Assembly: GCF_025403485.1 (NCBI RefSeq)
Contig: NZ_CP099966.1
Coordinates: 3,385,001 to 3,449,000 of the forward strand
Origin: Chryseobacterium paludis
GTDB taxonomy: Bacteria; Bacteroidota; Bacteroidia; Flavobacteriales; Weeksellaceae
DNA: 64,000 nucleotides
Direction of reading: 5' to 3'
Of this stretch, positions 8,669 to 18,793 are shown one piece after another. Both the position numbers and the translations under genes were made by a program. The stretch's first letter is position 1, and each line of letters opens with the position of its first letter. A model generated the notes under the pieces. The model saw only the letters and a program-made list of their open reading frames with translations, ran no database searches and was not told the origin of the DNA.

Positions 8669-9496
8669 TTAATCATCAAATACAAGTCTTCTTTTTTCTT
8701 TAGTTTTAGCTTCTCCATGAATTTTATCGTATAGATTAGCTAAAACGCTAGGCTTTTTATAGATCTTACTATATCTGTATCGTGTATGGAAGTGCCTGAT
8801 ATTAATTTTGTAGAAATCATATCCAATAACGACAAGAAGACAAACACTGATCACATAGAACACTCTGAACTCCAGATAATAATAGGTTAATCCTGAAAAT
8901 ACCGCTCCCAAAACATACGCCACCATAATACTCGACAGCAACTTTGCCCGTGCTATTAATTCGGGATTTCTTCTGTATTTTTTGTGCGTAAACATCGATA
9001 ATAAAATCCCTAAGTCAGTTGTTGTACCTGTAAGGTGGGTGGTTTTCACAGAAAAATTGGAAATACTTGCAGTTAAGCCATTCTGTAAGCCTGTTGCAAA
9101 AAGCATCAAGGCAACCAGATATTCTGTCTCTTCAACTGTTTTCTGATAAAATAACTGCCCATAGATCCCGACAAACAGCAAACACAAAATTTCCAGTACG
9201 ATTGGCATCGAATGAGCAAAGTATTTGCTTCTCTTGTTAAAATTAATAACGAAGAAGTTGGCTACAAAACTTCCAAAGAAGAAAAGGAAAATCCATCCAC
9301 CAACTACCGCGACCTGAGTCCAGTTTCCTTTACTGATTTCAGCCGCAAATATTGCGTAGTGACCTGTTACGTTCGAGGTAAAAGAAAGAAATATTAATAG
9401 AGATGCTATATTTATAGTTCCTGCCGTAAAGGCAGTCAGCGTCCCCAGTCTTATATTGTCTCCCAATGTCCTGCTGTTACTATAATTTCTTAACAT
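8669..9496 (-). CDS. YoaK/DUF1275 family membrane protein
   Basis: The 275-residue protein has six to seven hydrophobic segments and the DUF1275 pattern. The opening is LGTLTAFTAGTINIASLLIF, then FTSNVTGHYAIFA, then LFATGLQNGLTASIS followed by KTTHLTGTTTDLGILLSM. DUF1275 (YoaK) proteins are inner-membrane proteins of unknown or transport-like function. The basic C-terminal tail of about 50 residues is cytoplasmic by charge. It follows the UspA-like gene by 32 bp, so the two are likely cotranscribed. Confidence 0.85.
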   Translation of the reverse strand: MLRNYSNSRTLGDNIRLGTLTAFTAGTINIASLLIFLSFTSNVTGHYAIFAAEISKGNWTQVAVVGGWIFLFFFGSFVANFFVINFNKRSKYFAHSMPIVLEILCLLFVGIYGQLFYQKTVEETEYLVALMLFATGLQNGLTASISNFSVKTTHLTGTTTDLGILLSMFTHKKYRRNPELIARAKLLSSIMVAYVLGAVFSGLTYYYLEFRVFYVISVCLLVVIGYDFYKINIRHFHTRYRYSKIYKKPSVLANLYDKIHGEAKTKEKRRLVFDD

Positions 9497-9528
9497 TTTT
9501 TTTAATTTTATAATTGACTTTGTGTTTT

Positions 9529-10023
9529 TTAAACTTCAACAAAAATTTCAGCGAGTCTTCCTCTTTCCGGAAGTCTTTCAGAAATTTCAAGTGCTATTTC
9601 ATACGACTCCAGATCTTTGCATTTTTTGATATAAGAAGCAATGTCGAATTTCCCTTTGCCTTTACTTTTTATAGAAGGAGAATAATAAGCCTCTTCTATA
9701 TTTTCTATTTTTACGTAATTATTAAAGGTTCTTTGAAAGCTCCCTGTAAAAACATCACAGATCACTTTATGAACCAGGTGTGGATATTTATTTTTAACAA
9801 TACTGATAGCATCAGAAAACTCTACTGGTCTGATCTTATTAAATATTGCAGTTTTGGTTGTGAATAACAGGTCTCTAATAGAATCTCCCATATCATACCC
9901 CGATACAAATAAAATAGTGTACTGAGTTTCATCATCTTTACTATCTTTTTCTTTAAGTACTTTTTTCAATATGTTTAAAGACTCAAGAGAGTAATCCGTT
10001 GCAATTAAAATCGTTTTGATCAT
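9529..10023 (-). CDS. universal stress protein-like protein
   Basis: This 164-residue protein opens with MIKTILIATDYSLESLNILK, the typical first strand and helix of a UspA-fold domain. A second strand with TILFVSGYDMG follows. The ATP-binding GxxG(9)GS motif of ATP-binding Usp proteins is not visible, so it is a divergent or non-nucleotide-binding member at best. It lies upstream of the YoaK-type membrane protein in the same direction and may modulate it. The family call rests mainly on the N-terminal 40 residues. Confidence 0.5.
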   Translation of the reverse strand: MIKTILIATDYSLESLNILKKVLKEKDSKDDETQYTILFVSGYDMGDSIRDLLFTTKTAIFNKIRPVEFSDAISIVKNKYPHLVHKVICDVFTGSFQRTFNNYVKIENIEEAYYSPSIKSKGKGKFDIASYIKKCKDLESYEIALEISERLPERGRLAEIFVEV

Positions 10024-10271
10024 ATCTTTAGATTTAGTTTTGTATTATCTTATTTTGATGTTACAAAACTATAGTGACCAAATTAGAGGATCTTTGGAAT
10101 TGAATTAAAATGTGATTAAAGAGATTAAAATGAGATTAGAAAATTGTTAAGCGAGAGTTAATATTGATAGGAAGAAGAATTACGAAGTCCCAGAAGGTTT
10201 TGTTTCAGGTCGCAATTCCACAATTCTAAATGATGTTCGAAGACCTTTAAATAGGTGATCGATCGAATAAG

Positions 10272-11684
10272 TTAAACTGTCTTCTCTTCAGGTTGTGTAC
10301 TATAGAAATTAGGGAAACGGAGCTGAACGGTCGTCCCCTGGTTTTCATTGGAACTAACAATAAGCTCCCCATGGTGCATTCTTACAATATTCCGGGCTAG
10401 CGGCAAGCCAATACCATACCCTTCATAGTTTTTGGTATTAGAAGCCCTGAAGAACGGATCATAGATCTTATTCATTTCTTCTTTTGGAATTCCGATTCCA
10501 TTATCTTTTACGATAATATAAACATCGGTATCAGTAGCACCTAATGAAACTTTTACCTGTTGGAAATTAGAATATTTACACCCGTTATTAATAATGTTAG
10601 CTACGGCGAGATGGAGCAACTGTTCATTCCCCTGAACTTTTAATTTTTTGGGATTTTCAGGCAGCATACTGATGTCTAAATAGATGTTATTTCGGGTGTC
10701 AATTTTTCTTAGTGTTTCAATAACATCCCAAAGCAACTGATCGATCCTAACCTTATCCATTTTCTGAATTTTCCCATCAAAACCTGTTTGAGCAATCATC
10801 AGAAGTGCTTTTATCTTTTTATCGAGTTTCTCTGCTTCATCGAGAATGATCTCCAGTGTTTCTTTATATTCATCAGCCGTTCTGTTGATTGAAAGAGCCA
10901 CATCAGCTTCACCCATAATAGAGGTAAGCGGAGTTCTCAATTCATGAGAAACATTTCCAATCAGATGGTTCTGGGTTTCAAATGAGGTCTCAATACGATT
11001 AAGCATGTCATTAAATGTATCTACCAGCTCATTGAGTTCTTTATTGTCAGGATGAGATTCCAGTCTCAGGTGAAGGTTTTCAGAACTGATCTGTTTTACT
11101 TTACCTGTGATCTTTAATATGGGTTTAAACAACGTTTTAGATAAATAAAAGGAAAAGATCATGCTGAAGAACAGTGAAAGAACAATACACGTAACCAATG
11201 TTCTTTTGAGGAATCCCAAGTAATAAATGAGATAATGATTTTTGGCAGAAGCGATCGCGATATATTCTTTATCATGAAATTTAAATGACTGGCCGATATA
11301 ATAAAACTCTTTATCATTGTAATTATCTTCCCCTTTTCTCATGATATTCTTAAAAAAAGTATCGGGAATATGAACCTCCTGAGATATTTTTTTGAAATTT
11401 GAATCCGTTGGAACCATAAATACATAATCCTTTTCCATTGGAAGTTCTTCATCATTCAGACTATTCAGAACGTAATTTTCCGGAAGATCCAGGTGTTGTT
11501 TCCCTTTTTCAATTTGTACAATGGTCGTGGTTCGGATTTTGAGCAGTTCATAAAACCTCTGATGAGAAAAATTGACGATCGAGAAATACACCAATCCACC
11601 AAACAGCAATATAATCGTGGTGAAAACCACCATTAAAAGCACCATTGTTTTGGTTTGATTGGTAATTACTTTATTAAACATCAA
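10272..11684 (-). CDS. sensor histidine kinase (HAMP-HisKA-HATPase)
   Basis: The 470-residue inner-membrane kinase has a first membrane helix at about 14-36 and a periplasmic sensor of about 120 residues. A second helix at about 160-182 leads to HAMP. The HisKA motif is NVSHELRTPLTSIMGEADV, with the phosphoacceptor at His247. The HATPase domain has NIINNGCKYSN (N box), VKDNGIGIP and GYGIGLPLARNIVRMHHG. The gene directly abuts its OmpR-type regulator (1-bp gap), which is its evident partner. The signal is unknown. Confidence 0.93.
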   Translation of the reverse strand: MMFNKVITNQTKTMVLLMVVFTTIILLFGGLVYFSIVNFSHQRFYELLKIRTTTIVQIEKGKQHLDLPENYVLNSLNDEELPMEKDYVFMVPTDSNFKKISQEVHIPDTFFKNIMRKGEDNYNDKEFYYIGQSFKFHDKEYIAIASAKNHYLIYYLGFLKRTLVTCIVLSLFFSMIFSFYLSKTLFKPILKITGKVKQISSENLHLRLESHPDNKELNELVDTFNDMLNRIETSFETQNHLIGNVSHELRTPLTSIMGEADVALSINRTADEYKETLEIILDEAEKLDKKIKALLMIAQTGFDGKIQKMDKVRIDQLLWDVIETLRKIDTRNNIYLDISMLPENPKKLKVQGNEQLLHLAVANIINNGCKYSNFQQVKVSLGATDTDVYIIVKDNGIGIPKEEMNKIYDPFFRASNTKNYEGYGIGLPLARNIVRMHHGELIVSSNENQGTTVQLRFPNFYSTQPEEKTV

Positions 11685-12395
11685 TTAAGGTTTTTTTAAA
11701 ACATATCCCATTCCAATTACAGTATGTATCAGTTTCTGATCATCCTGGCTATCCAGTTTTTTCCTCAGATAGTTTACATATACATCCACAACATTGGTTC
11801 CGAGCTCATAATTTACTCCCCAGACAGCATCCAGAATTTCGGCTCTGGAGATTACTTTTTCAGGATTATTAAGGAAGTACATTAATAACTTATATTCTGT
11901 AGAAGTAAGAGAAACCTCATCTCCGGCCCGGGTAACTTTTTTAGTGTAATCGTTCACCATCAGATCTGAAAACCTATAAACATATTCACTGTCAGCTTCA
12001 GATTCTAAAGACTCCTGTGTTGTTGTATTGCCGATACTTCTCCTCAATAAGGATTTTATGCGGGCAACCAGTTCAATAAATTTAAAAGGTTTTACAAGAT
12101 AGTCGTCACCACCACTTTCGAGACCCAGAACGATATTTTCAGAGGTTCCCAATGCGGTCAGAAAAAGGATGGGAACATGTTGATTGGTCTTTCTTATTTC
12201 TTTACAGACATCCAGCCCATTCATTTCCGGTAACATAATATCTAAAATTACCAGATCAAAATCATTGGCTTCCACCAGCTGTACTCCGGTACGTCCGTCA
12301 AAAGCCACTGAAATCTCATAGCCTTTTTCCTGAAGTCCTTTTTTAATAAAAGATACAACACTGGTTTCGTCTTCGATCAGAATAATTTTTTTCAT
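11685..12395 (-). CDS. OmpR-family response regulator
   Basis: The 236-residue regulator has an N-terminal receiver domain with the phosphoacceptor Asp52 in LVILDIMLPEMNG, acidic residues EDE at 8-10, and the conserved Lys in VKPFKF. The C-terminal winged-helix domain has LTSTEYKLLMYFLNNPEKVISR and NVVDVYVNYLRKKL, the classical OmpR/PhoB DNA-binding signature. It heads the two-gene operon with the histidine kinase. The 168-bp gap to the divergent XRE-cupin gene probably holds promoters for both. Confidence 0.94.
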   Translation of the reverse strand: MKKIILIEDETSVVSFIKKGLQEKGYEISVAFDGRTGVQLVEANDFDLVILDIMLPEMNGLDVCKEIRKTNQHVPILFLTALGTSENIVLGLESGGDDYLVKPFKFIELVARIKSLLRRSIGNTTTQESLESEADSEYVYRFSDLMVNDYTKKVTRAGDEVSLTSTEYKLLMYFLNNPEKVISRAEILDAVWGVNYELGTNVVDVYVNYLRKKLDSQDDQKLIHTVIGMGYVLKKP

Positions 12396-12563
12396 AAGTA
12401 ACGAATTTCACAAAAATAACAAAAAGAAAGGAAACATTCCGAAGGTATATACGATGTGATTTTAAATGAAATGATTTTAAAGTTGTTGAAAACTATTGAG
12501 AATAATACTACATTTGTTGTTATAAGCAAATAATGAAAACAGTTCAGGTTAAATTTTAATAGT

Positions 12564-13136
12564 ATGAATGATTTTTTAATAGGTATTGGAAAAAGATTAA
12601 AAGATATTAGAAAGAAAAATAATTTAACGATCAATGAACTGGCTTTTAAGGCCAATGTGAGTAATGGTCTTGTATCCCGGATCGAAAACGGAAGAACAAT
12701 TCCTTCTCTTCCTGTTCTGTTGGATCTCATTCAGTCATTAGAAATAGACGCAAGCTTTTTTTTCGAAGGCGTTGAAAAAAAATCAAATGCTAAGTTTATC
12801 TATTTACCAAAAGATAGCCAGCAGCTTATTGAAAAAGAAGTGGAAGCTGAAGGCTTTAAATATCTGCACATTTTCAGTAAAAGTCTTCATTCATTAGGTT
12901 TTGAAGCTGTTTTATTAACTCTTGAACCCAATTCTAAAAGAGAAAAGGTAATTACGGATGCCTGGGAATTTAAATATATTTTAAAAGGCGAGGTAAAGTA
13001 TCTGATCGATAATGAGGAAATAATTCTAAAGGAAGGAGATTCATTATATTTCAATGGAAAATTGCCACACGTCCCGGTAAGCATCAGTGATGAAAGCTGC
13101 ATCATGCTGGTTCTTTATTTCTATTCTGATAAATAG
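12564..13136 (+). CDS. XRE-family regulator with C-terminal cupin domain
   Basis: Residues 8-65 are an XRE/Cro helix-turn-helix: IGKRLKDIRKKNNLTINELA, then SNGLVSRIENGRTIPSLPVL. Residues 110-185 are a small cupin with EFKYILKGEVKYLIDNEEI and LKEGDSLYFNGKLPHVP, a probable ligand pocket. The two-domain plan (190 residues) is that of metabolite-sensing regulators that control adjacent catabolic genes. It lies 349 bp upstream of the TonB receptor operon on the same strand and is a good candidate for its regulator. The ligand is unknown, possibly a phosphonate or amino compound by context. Confidence 0.88.
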   Translation: MNDFLIGIGKRLKDIRKKNNLTINELAFKANVSNGLVSRIENGRTIPSLPVLLDLIQSLEIDASFFFEGVEKKSNAKFIYLPKDSQQLIEKEVEAEGFKYLHIFSKSLHSLGFEAVLLTLEPNSKREKVITDAWEFKYILKGEVKYLIDNEEIILKEGDSLYFNGKLPHVPVSISDESCIMLVLYFYSDK

Positions 13137-13197
13137 CAACATTCTTTATTTTGTTCCTTATATAGTTGTCAGTTTTACTGTCTTCTTTTTTTAAAAA

Positions 13198-13210
13198 GTT
13201 TACAAATACT
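13198..13210 (+). promoter_or_regulatory. candidate operator motif GTTTACAAATACT
   Basis: GTTTACAAATACT lies in the XRE-to-TonB-receptor gap. Its first 11 bases also occur at 19546 and, inverted, at 19592-19602, in front of the phosphodiesterase gene. A shared motif before two units of the same putative pathway suggests one regulator. The evidence is by eye only, in AT-rich sequence. Confidence 0.35.
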
Positions 13211-13384
13211 CAACTTCCGGTTTTTTGCACTTCATTAAAATTAATGGAGAATTAACGGATTTCCTATCAAATACCATTCGTCTCCTTTTTCATTTAAACT
13301 TACAAAAACCATGTAACATACTGTTTAAGGGTATTATTTAAACATTTATTAGATTTTCATAGAACTATTTTTTGTAAGAAATAC

Positions 13385-13409
13385 TTAACAAATCGCCTCT
13401 ATTTGTTAA
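13385..13409. promoter_or_regulatory. 9-bp palindrome upstream of the TonB receptor
   Basis: TTAACAAAT at 13385-13393 and ATTTGTTAA at 13401-13409 are perfect inverted repeats with a 7-bp spacer, about 76 bp upstream of the receptor start. It could be an operator for the XRE-cupin regulator or the MocR regulator. I see no clear TANNTTTG box nearby and nothing else in 13137-13485. Confidence 0.4.
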
Positions 13410-13485
13410 TCATTACTTAATATCAAATATTTACATATATTAAAATTATTAGCTTGTTTTGCATAAAAATTTAATATTTGTAAAA

Positions 13486-16311
13486 ATGGAAACAAAATTA
13501 AAGAAATTACTACTCCTTATTTTTCTTTGTTTCATTGGTTGGGTTTCGGCTCAAAAAAAATCTGTTACGGGAATTGTATCAGATGAGAATCAACCTCTTC
13601 CCGGAGCATTAATAAAAATAAAAGGATTATCTAAAAATATAGTTACAGATCTCGATGGTAAATTCACGATCAATGATCTTCCGGCGGGTGAATATAATTT
13701 GCAGATTGGATATATCGGATATGAAAACAACGATATTACTGTAGCGGTAAAGCCTGAAGAGAATACGGATCTGGGTATTATCAGATTATCTCAAAAACAT
13801 AAAAACATAGATGAAGTCGTTGTCACTGCTACGCTTAAAAACAGTGAAGCAAGAGCATTAAGTCTTCAAAAAAATGCAATCAACATTACAAATGTTATTG
13901 CTTCTGATGGTATAGGAAAATTACCGGACAGAAACGCTGCTGAAACAGTTCAGCGTGTTCAGGGTGTTTCAATTGAAAGGGATCAGGGAGAAGGAAGATT
14001 CGTATCAATCAGAGGACTTCCTCCTTTTTGGGCATCAACTACCATTAATGGAAACAGACTTCCAACAGCCGAAGAGGAAACAACCTCCAGAGCAACAGCT
14101 TTTGACTTCTTCCCTACTGAGCTTATTTCCTACGTTCATGTAAATAAATCTTTCACTCCTGATATGGAAGCCGATGGAATTGGTGGTGGTGTTAATTTTA
14201 TTACAAAAACACCTCCAATGAAGCAGGAATTAAAAATTACAGTCGGAAGCGGCTATAATGCAAAGTCTGATAAAGGGGTTTATAACTTAGGCTTATTGTA
14301 TGGTGGCAGAACAAAAGATAAAAAGTTTGGATACCTGTTTAATGTTGCTCACTTTACCAGAAACTGGTCCACAGATAATTTTGAAGCAAGAAGAAGTGGC
14401 GATGAAGGGGTTTTCAGATTAGAGCTCCGTGATTATAATGGGGTAAGAAAAACAACGGGAATCAATACCGCTTTCGAATATGTGCTATCTCCCAAAAGCA
14501 CCCTATACTTAAAAGGAATGTATGGTACTTTGTCTGATGACGAAACGCACTATAAGCATAGAATAAGATTTGATAAATTCAGTTCTGCCAACAACACAGC
14601 AAGAGTTGAATTACAGAATATTCATAATCTTTTAATCACAGAACTAACTTCTGTTTCATTGGGTGGAGTTCATCAGTTAAACAAAGGAAAAATTGATTGG
14701 GATGTGTCCTATTATGATAATAGATTCAAGTATGGAAACATCCCTGATAAACAGAATAACTCTTATTATGTTATTAAATACACCCAATCTGGTGTAGGAA
14801 TCGATCCTAATTATATTGGAGATCATGGAAATGGACCAAGAGCATATTGGAAAGCTGATGGTGGAAAATTAGATTATAAAGATCCTGATGCCCTATTTGG
14901 TTTCTACAGCGATCCCAATTTTAAAATGGATGCTTCTCAAATGAGATTTACTGATCTCGAATTCTATAAGGTCTTTGTTGATGAGAAAGATAAAATTGTA
15001 GCTGCATTCAATCATGAAATGAATGTTTCTGACCGACTGACCTTAAAGTATGGTTTTAAATACAGGGATAAAGAACGTACTGCAAAGTTTTCAGATATTT
15101 TCTATAACTGGAGCAACGGAACGGCACCTCTTTTATCAGAGTATGGTCAATACATCACAACACAGCCGAATGGTCCTAAATATTTAAGCGAAATGAATGC
15201 CCACATTGGGAACACTTTCGGACCTGTTTTATCAACAACGGGGATGGACCAGTTCTGGTTTCAGAATCAGGGAAATTTAAAAATAAACCCTGCAGATTCA
15301 GAATCTCTGGAATACAATAAAGCATTAGGAAGAAACTTTGATGTTTTTGAAAAACATGCGGATGCTTATGGGATGGGTACTTATAAAGTGAGTGATAAAA
15401 TTACGGTTTTAGGAGGAATCAGATTATCAAATACCAATACGAAGGTAAGAGGTTTTAATGTAATCGACGACAAATTGGTTCCCACAGAAAACACTAAGAA
15501 ATATCTTGCTGTATTACCGATGTTACATATCAAGTATACCTTAAATGACAAGACAAACCTTCGTTTTGCAGCGACAAGAACCTTCTCAAGACCTAATTTC
15601 GGGGATCTAACTCCTGGTGGAACTTATATTGAAGCAGACAATGAATTCAAAGGAGGGAACCCAAATCTGAATCCTACTTATTCTCTAAACCTTGACCTGA
15701 TGGGAGAATATTACTTCTCTAATGTAGGGATTTTAAGTGGTGGAATTTTCTATAAGTCAATTACAGACCCCGTTTTCCAGGACTCTTTCATTGGAACTTA
15801 CAATGGTAATCCTGGGGTACAGTTTACAGCACCCAATAATGGAAAAGCAGCTTCGTTGGGAGGTCTTGAATTGGGTATGAACAGAAGATTCGACTTTCTT
15901 CCTGGTTTCTTACAATATTTCGGAGCTCAGCTTAATGCTACTTTCATGACTTCAAAAATGGAGAAACCCAGTGGTAGAAAAGTTGCTCTTCCTTATCAGG
16001 CCAAAGAACTATACAACATACAGTTATTCTTCGAGAAAAAAGGATTCAATGCCAGATTAGCTTATAATTATAAAGGAAAATATGCTGTTGAGTATGCCGA
16101 AACAGATCTTAATGATTCTTATTATGGAAAATACAGCAGTTTGGATTTCGGAGGATCTTATCAGTTTACAAAATTTTTAATGCTATATGCAGATGTAAAT
16201 AACATTCTGAATAAGCCATTGATCTATCATTTCGGAAAGAATGAAGATCGCCCAGAACAGGTTGAATATTACGGAGTAAGATTCAATTTAGGTATCAAGC
16301 TAAATTTTTAA
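13486..16311 (+). CDS. TonB-dependent outer-membrane receptor
   Basis: I start at 13486, where the protein begins METKLKKLLLLIFLCFIGWV and has a normal signal peptide ending in SAQ; the longer ORF adds nine residues before it. At about 941 residues it has a carboxypeptidase-like domain (SVTGIVSDENQPLPGALIKI, residues 20-105). A plug domain follows (EVVVTATLKNS, then ETVQRVQGVSIERDQGEGRF), and then a 22-strand barrel ending GVRFNLGIKLNF. It imports a ligand across the outer membrane with TonB energy. It is first in a tight operon with DUF5690, an FAD oxidase and a PhnX-like hydrolase, so its ligand is likely their substrate. Confidence 0.93.
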   Translation: METKLKKLLLLIFLCFIGWVSAQKKSVTGIVSDENQPLPGALIKIKGLSKNIVTDLDGKFTINDLPAGEYNLQIGYIGYENNDITVAVKPEENTDLGIIRLSQKHKNIDEVVVTATLKNSEARALSLQKNAINITNVIASDGIGKLPDRNAAETVQRVQGVSIERDQGEGRFVSIRGLPPFWASTTINGNRLPTAEEETTSRATAFDFFPTELISYVHVNKSFTPDMEADGIGGGVNFITKTPPMKQELKITVGSGYNAKSDKGVYNLGLLYGGRTKDKKFGYLFNVAHFTRNWSTDNFEARRSGDEGVFRLELRDYNGVRKTTGINTAFEYVLSPKSTLYLKGMYGTLSDDETHYKHRIRFDKFSSANNTARVELQNIHNLLITELTSVSLGGVHQLNKGKIDWDVSYYDNRFKYGNIPDKQNNSYYVIKYTQSGVGIDPNYIGDHGNGPRAYWKADGGKLDYKDPDALFGFYSDPNFKMDASQMRFTDLEFYKVFVDEKDKIVAAFNHEMNVSDRLTLKYGFKYRDKERTAKFSDIFYNWSNGTAPLLSEYGQYITTQPNGPKYLSEMNAHIGNTFGPVLSTTGMDQFWFQNQGNLKINPADSESLEYNKALGRNFDVFEKHADAYGMGTYKVSDKITVLGGIRLSNTNTKVRGFNVIDDKLVPTENTKKYLAVLPMLHIKYTLNDKTNLRFAATRTFSRPNFGDLTPGGTYIEADNEFKGGNPNLNPTYSLNLDLMGEYYFSNVGILSGGIFYKSITDPVFQDSFIGTYNGNPGVQFTAPNNGKAASLGGLELGMNRRFDFLPGFLQYFGAQLNATFMTSKMEKPSGRKVALPYQAKELYNIQLFFEKKGFNARLAYNYKGKYAVEYAETDLNDSYYGKYSSLDFGGSYQFTKFLMLYADVNNILNKPLIYHFGKNEDRPEQVEYYGVRFNLGIKLNF

Positions 16312-16320
16312 TCAATAAAA

Positions 16321-17622
16321 ATGGCTGATACGATCAAAAAAAACACATTAGTAACACTGAAAGCAGCATTTTCTGCTTTTGGTGTTTACTTCTGCATGTA
16401 TGGATTTAGAAAACCTTTCACTGTAGCATCTTTCGAAGGTCTTGCTTACTTTGGAGTGGATTATAAAGTACTGATCATCATTGCTCAGGTCGCAGGGTAT
16501 TTCATCTCAAAATTTATCGGAATACGATTTATTTCAGAATTAAAACCCGAAAAAAGGATCTTCTATCTATTTACTTTTATTGCCATCGCAGAAATTGCAT
16601 TACTGGGTTTTGCCCTCGTTCCGGCACCTTATAACATCATTTTTATGTTTATCAATGGATTTCCATTGGGACTGATTTGGGGAATTGTCTTTTCCTATAT
16701 TGAAGGAAGAAAAACAACCGAGATCATAGGTTTATTTCTGTGCTCGAGTTTTGTCGTTTCTTCAGGGTTCACAAAATCCGTAGGAAAATTTATTATGGAT
16801 ACATTTGATATTTCAGAGTTCTGGATGCCTTTTACCGCTGGTCTGGTTTTTATTATTCCTTTGATCCTTTTTGGTGTTTTATTAAATAAAATTCCTAAAC
16901 CTACTGAAGAGGACATTTTGTTAAAAAACAAAAGACAACCTCTTGATAAGGCAGCCAGAATAGGATTGATTCGTCAGTTTTTTATTCCAATGGTTTGTAT
17001 TACTATTTTATACATTAGCTTAACCATCCTTCGGGACTTCAGGGATAATTTTAATCGTGAGATCTGGGATAGTTTAAGTCTCAAAACTGACAGCTCTATC
17101 TTTACCCTTACCGAAATTCCCATTGCCATTGTTGTTCTCCTGGTTTTAAGTCTGATGGTAAAAGTAAAGAACAACAAAAAAGCTTTCGCTTACTACCATT
17201 ATATTCTTTTTGCAGCCATCGCAATAGTTGGTTTTTCAACATACTTTTTCCAGCATCATATGATATCTCCTTTTTTATGGATGATGTTCTCCGGACTTGG
17301 AATGTATTTGTGCTATGTTCCGTTCAATGGAATTTATTTTGACAGAATGATTGCGGCTTTTGATATCAAAGGCAATGTAGGTTTTCTAATTTATTTTGTA
17401 GATTCATTCGGATATCTGGGAAGTGTTTTAATCTTATTATATAAGAATTTTGGCTCTGCTCAGACATCGTGGCTGAACTTTTACATTCATCTTAATTATA
17501 TTATTGTTATGATCGTTTTGATTTTTTCGGTCATTGCCTATTTAGCGTTCAAAAAAAAATCAAAGCCAAAATCAAATAACAATAATCAATACATCAATTT
17601 CGACACCTCGAAAATGATATAA
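16321..17622 (+). CDS. DUF5690 family MFS-like transporter
   Basis: The 433-residue protein has about twelve membrane helices and MFS-like organisation, with a central cytoplasmic loop around 195-215 (KIPKPTEEDILLKNKRQPLD). The start region KAAFSAFGVYFCMYGFRKPF resembles glycerol-phosphate and hexose-phosphate antiporters (the FRKPF segment), and I recall this group as DUF5690. By operon position (9 bp after the receptor, 12 bp before the oxidase) it is the likely inner-membrane importer for the same substrate. A phosphate or phosphonate substrate is an inference from the neighbours. Confidence 0.8.
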   Translation: MADTIKKNTLVTLKAAFSAFGVYFCMYGFRKPFTVASFEGLAYFGVDYKVLIIIAQVAGYFISKFIGIRFISELKPEKRIFYLFTFIAIAEIALLGFALVPAPYNIIFMFINGFPLGLIWGIVFSYIEGRKTTEIIGLFLCSSFVVSSGFTKSVGKFIMDTFDISEFWMPFTAGLVFIIPLILFGVLLNKIPKPTEEDILLKNKRQPLDKAARIGLIRQFFIPMVCITILYISLTILRDFRDNFNREIWDSLSLKTDSSIFTLTEIPIAIVVLLVLSLMVKVKNNKKAFAYYHYILFAAIAIVGFSTYFFQHHMISPFLWMMFSGLGMYLCYVPFNGIYFDRMIAAFDIKGNVGFLIYFVDSFGYLGSVLILLYKNFGSAQTSWLNFYIHLNYIIVMIVLIFSVIAYLAFKKKSKPKSNNNNQYINFDTSKMI

Positions 17623-17634
17623 AACTAAAATATA

Positions 17635-18789
17635 ATGACAACAAAATTTGACTTAATTGTTGTGGGAGGTGGAATCCTAGGAACATTCCACGCTTATCAT
17701 GCTTTAAAAAGAAACCTCAAAGTTGCTATTCTCGAAAAGAATTCGTTTCCACAAGGAGCAACCGTAAGGAATTTCGGACAAATTGTTCCTTCAGGAATGG
17801 ATTTAAAATGGCAGAATTTCGGAAGAGAAAGTCTGGCAATATACAATGAATTACAGTCTCAGACAGATTTGACTATAAGAAAAAATGGATCTGTATATTT
17901 AGCATCTAACGACGAGGAGCTTCAGCTTATCAACGAGCTGTATGAAATCAATAAAAAAAATGATTACGAATCCGTTCTTTTATCCAAGAACGACTGCATC
18001 AAGAAATTCGATGGTCTGCGTTCTGATTACTGTAAGGGAGGGTTGTTTTTTCCACAAGAATTGTCTGTAGATTCAGCAGAAATGATCATAAAACTTCATA
18101 CTCTTTTAAAAGAAAAATTAGATCTACAAATTTTCTATGATACAACTGTAATAGAAACTTATGAAGATGATCATCAATGTACTGCAATATCTTCCGAAGG
18201 TACCAAGTTTAACGCATCAAAGATAATTATCTGCAGTGGACACGAGTTTAAAACATTATATCCAAATATATTTAATGAAAGTGACTTAGTGGTTAGTAAA
18301 CTACAAATGCTACAGACAAAACCTCAGGGCATCTATTCACTACAGGGAAATATACTGACAGGGTTATCTATAAGAAGATATGAGTCTTTTCAGGAATGCC
18401 CTTCTTACAGCCAAATAAAATCTTTAGAGGATGAAAATTCTTTTGAGAAAAAATATGGAGTCCACATTTTATTCAAGCAGGCTCTTGACGGTTCTATTAT
18501 TTTAGGGGATTCTCATGAATATGCGAGTGCCAAAGATTCTGATTCCCTGGGGTATGATCTGAATATGGAAATCGATGAATTCATGATCAACGAAGCAAAA
18601 AAAATAATAGACCTTCCTACTTATGAGATCCAAAGAAGATGGTTTGGAATCTACTCCCAATGCAAAGACAAAGACATCCTTGAATATAACCCTTCACCAA
18701 ACATTCATATTGTCACTGCAATCGGAGGAAAAGGAATGACCGCAAGTGGAGGTTATTCAAAATTTAACATAGAAAAAATTTATTCATAA
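17635..18789 (+). CDS. TIGR03364-type FAD-dependent oxidoreductase
   Basis: This 384-residue DAO-family flavoprotein begins FDLIVVGGGILGTFHAYHAL, the GxGxxG dinucleotide motif. EKNSFPQGATVRNFGQIVPS follows and is typical of the TIGR03364 clade. The C-terminus has IVTAIGGKGMTASGG for FAD binding. From memory, this clade is proposed to oxidise an amino-phosphonate related to 2-aminoethylphosphonate and is usually next to the PhnX-like hydrolase, exactly as here (4-bp gap). Expected reaction: oxidative deamination releasing an aldehyde, ammonia or amine and H2O2. The true substrate is not proven by sequence. Confidence 0.85.
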   Translation: MTTKFDLIVVGGGILGTFHAYHALKRNLKVAILEKNSFPQGATVRNFGQIVPSGMDLKWQNFGRESLAIYNELQSQTDLTIRKNGSVYLASNDEELQLINELYEINKKNDYESVLLSKNDCIKKFDGLRSDYCKGGLFFPQELSVDSAEMIIKLHTLLKEKLDLQIFYDTTVIETYEDDHQCTAISSEGTKFNASKIIICSGHEFKTLYPNIFNESDLVVSKLQMLQTKPQGIYSLQGNILTGLSIRRYESFQECPSYSQIKSLEDENSFEKKYGVHILFKQALDGSIILGDSHEYASAKDSDSLGYDLNMEIDEFMINEAKKIIDLPTYEIQRRWFGIYSQCKDKDILEYNPSPNIHIVTAIGGKGMTASGGYSKFNIEKIYS

Positions 18790-18793
18790 AACA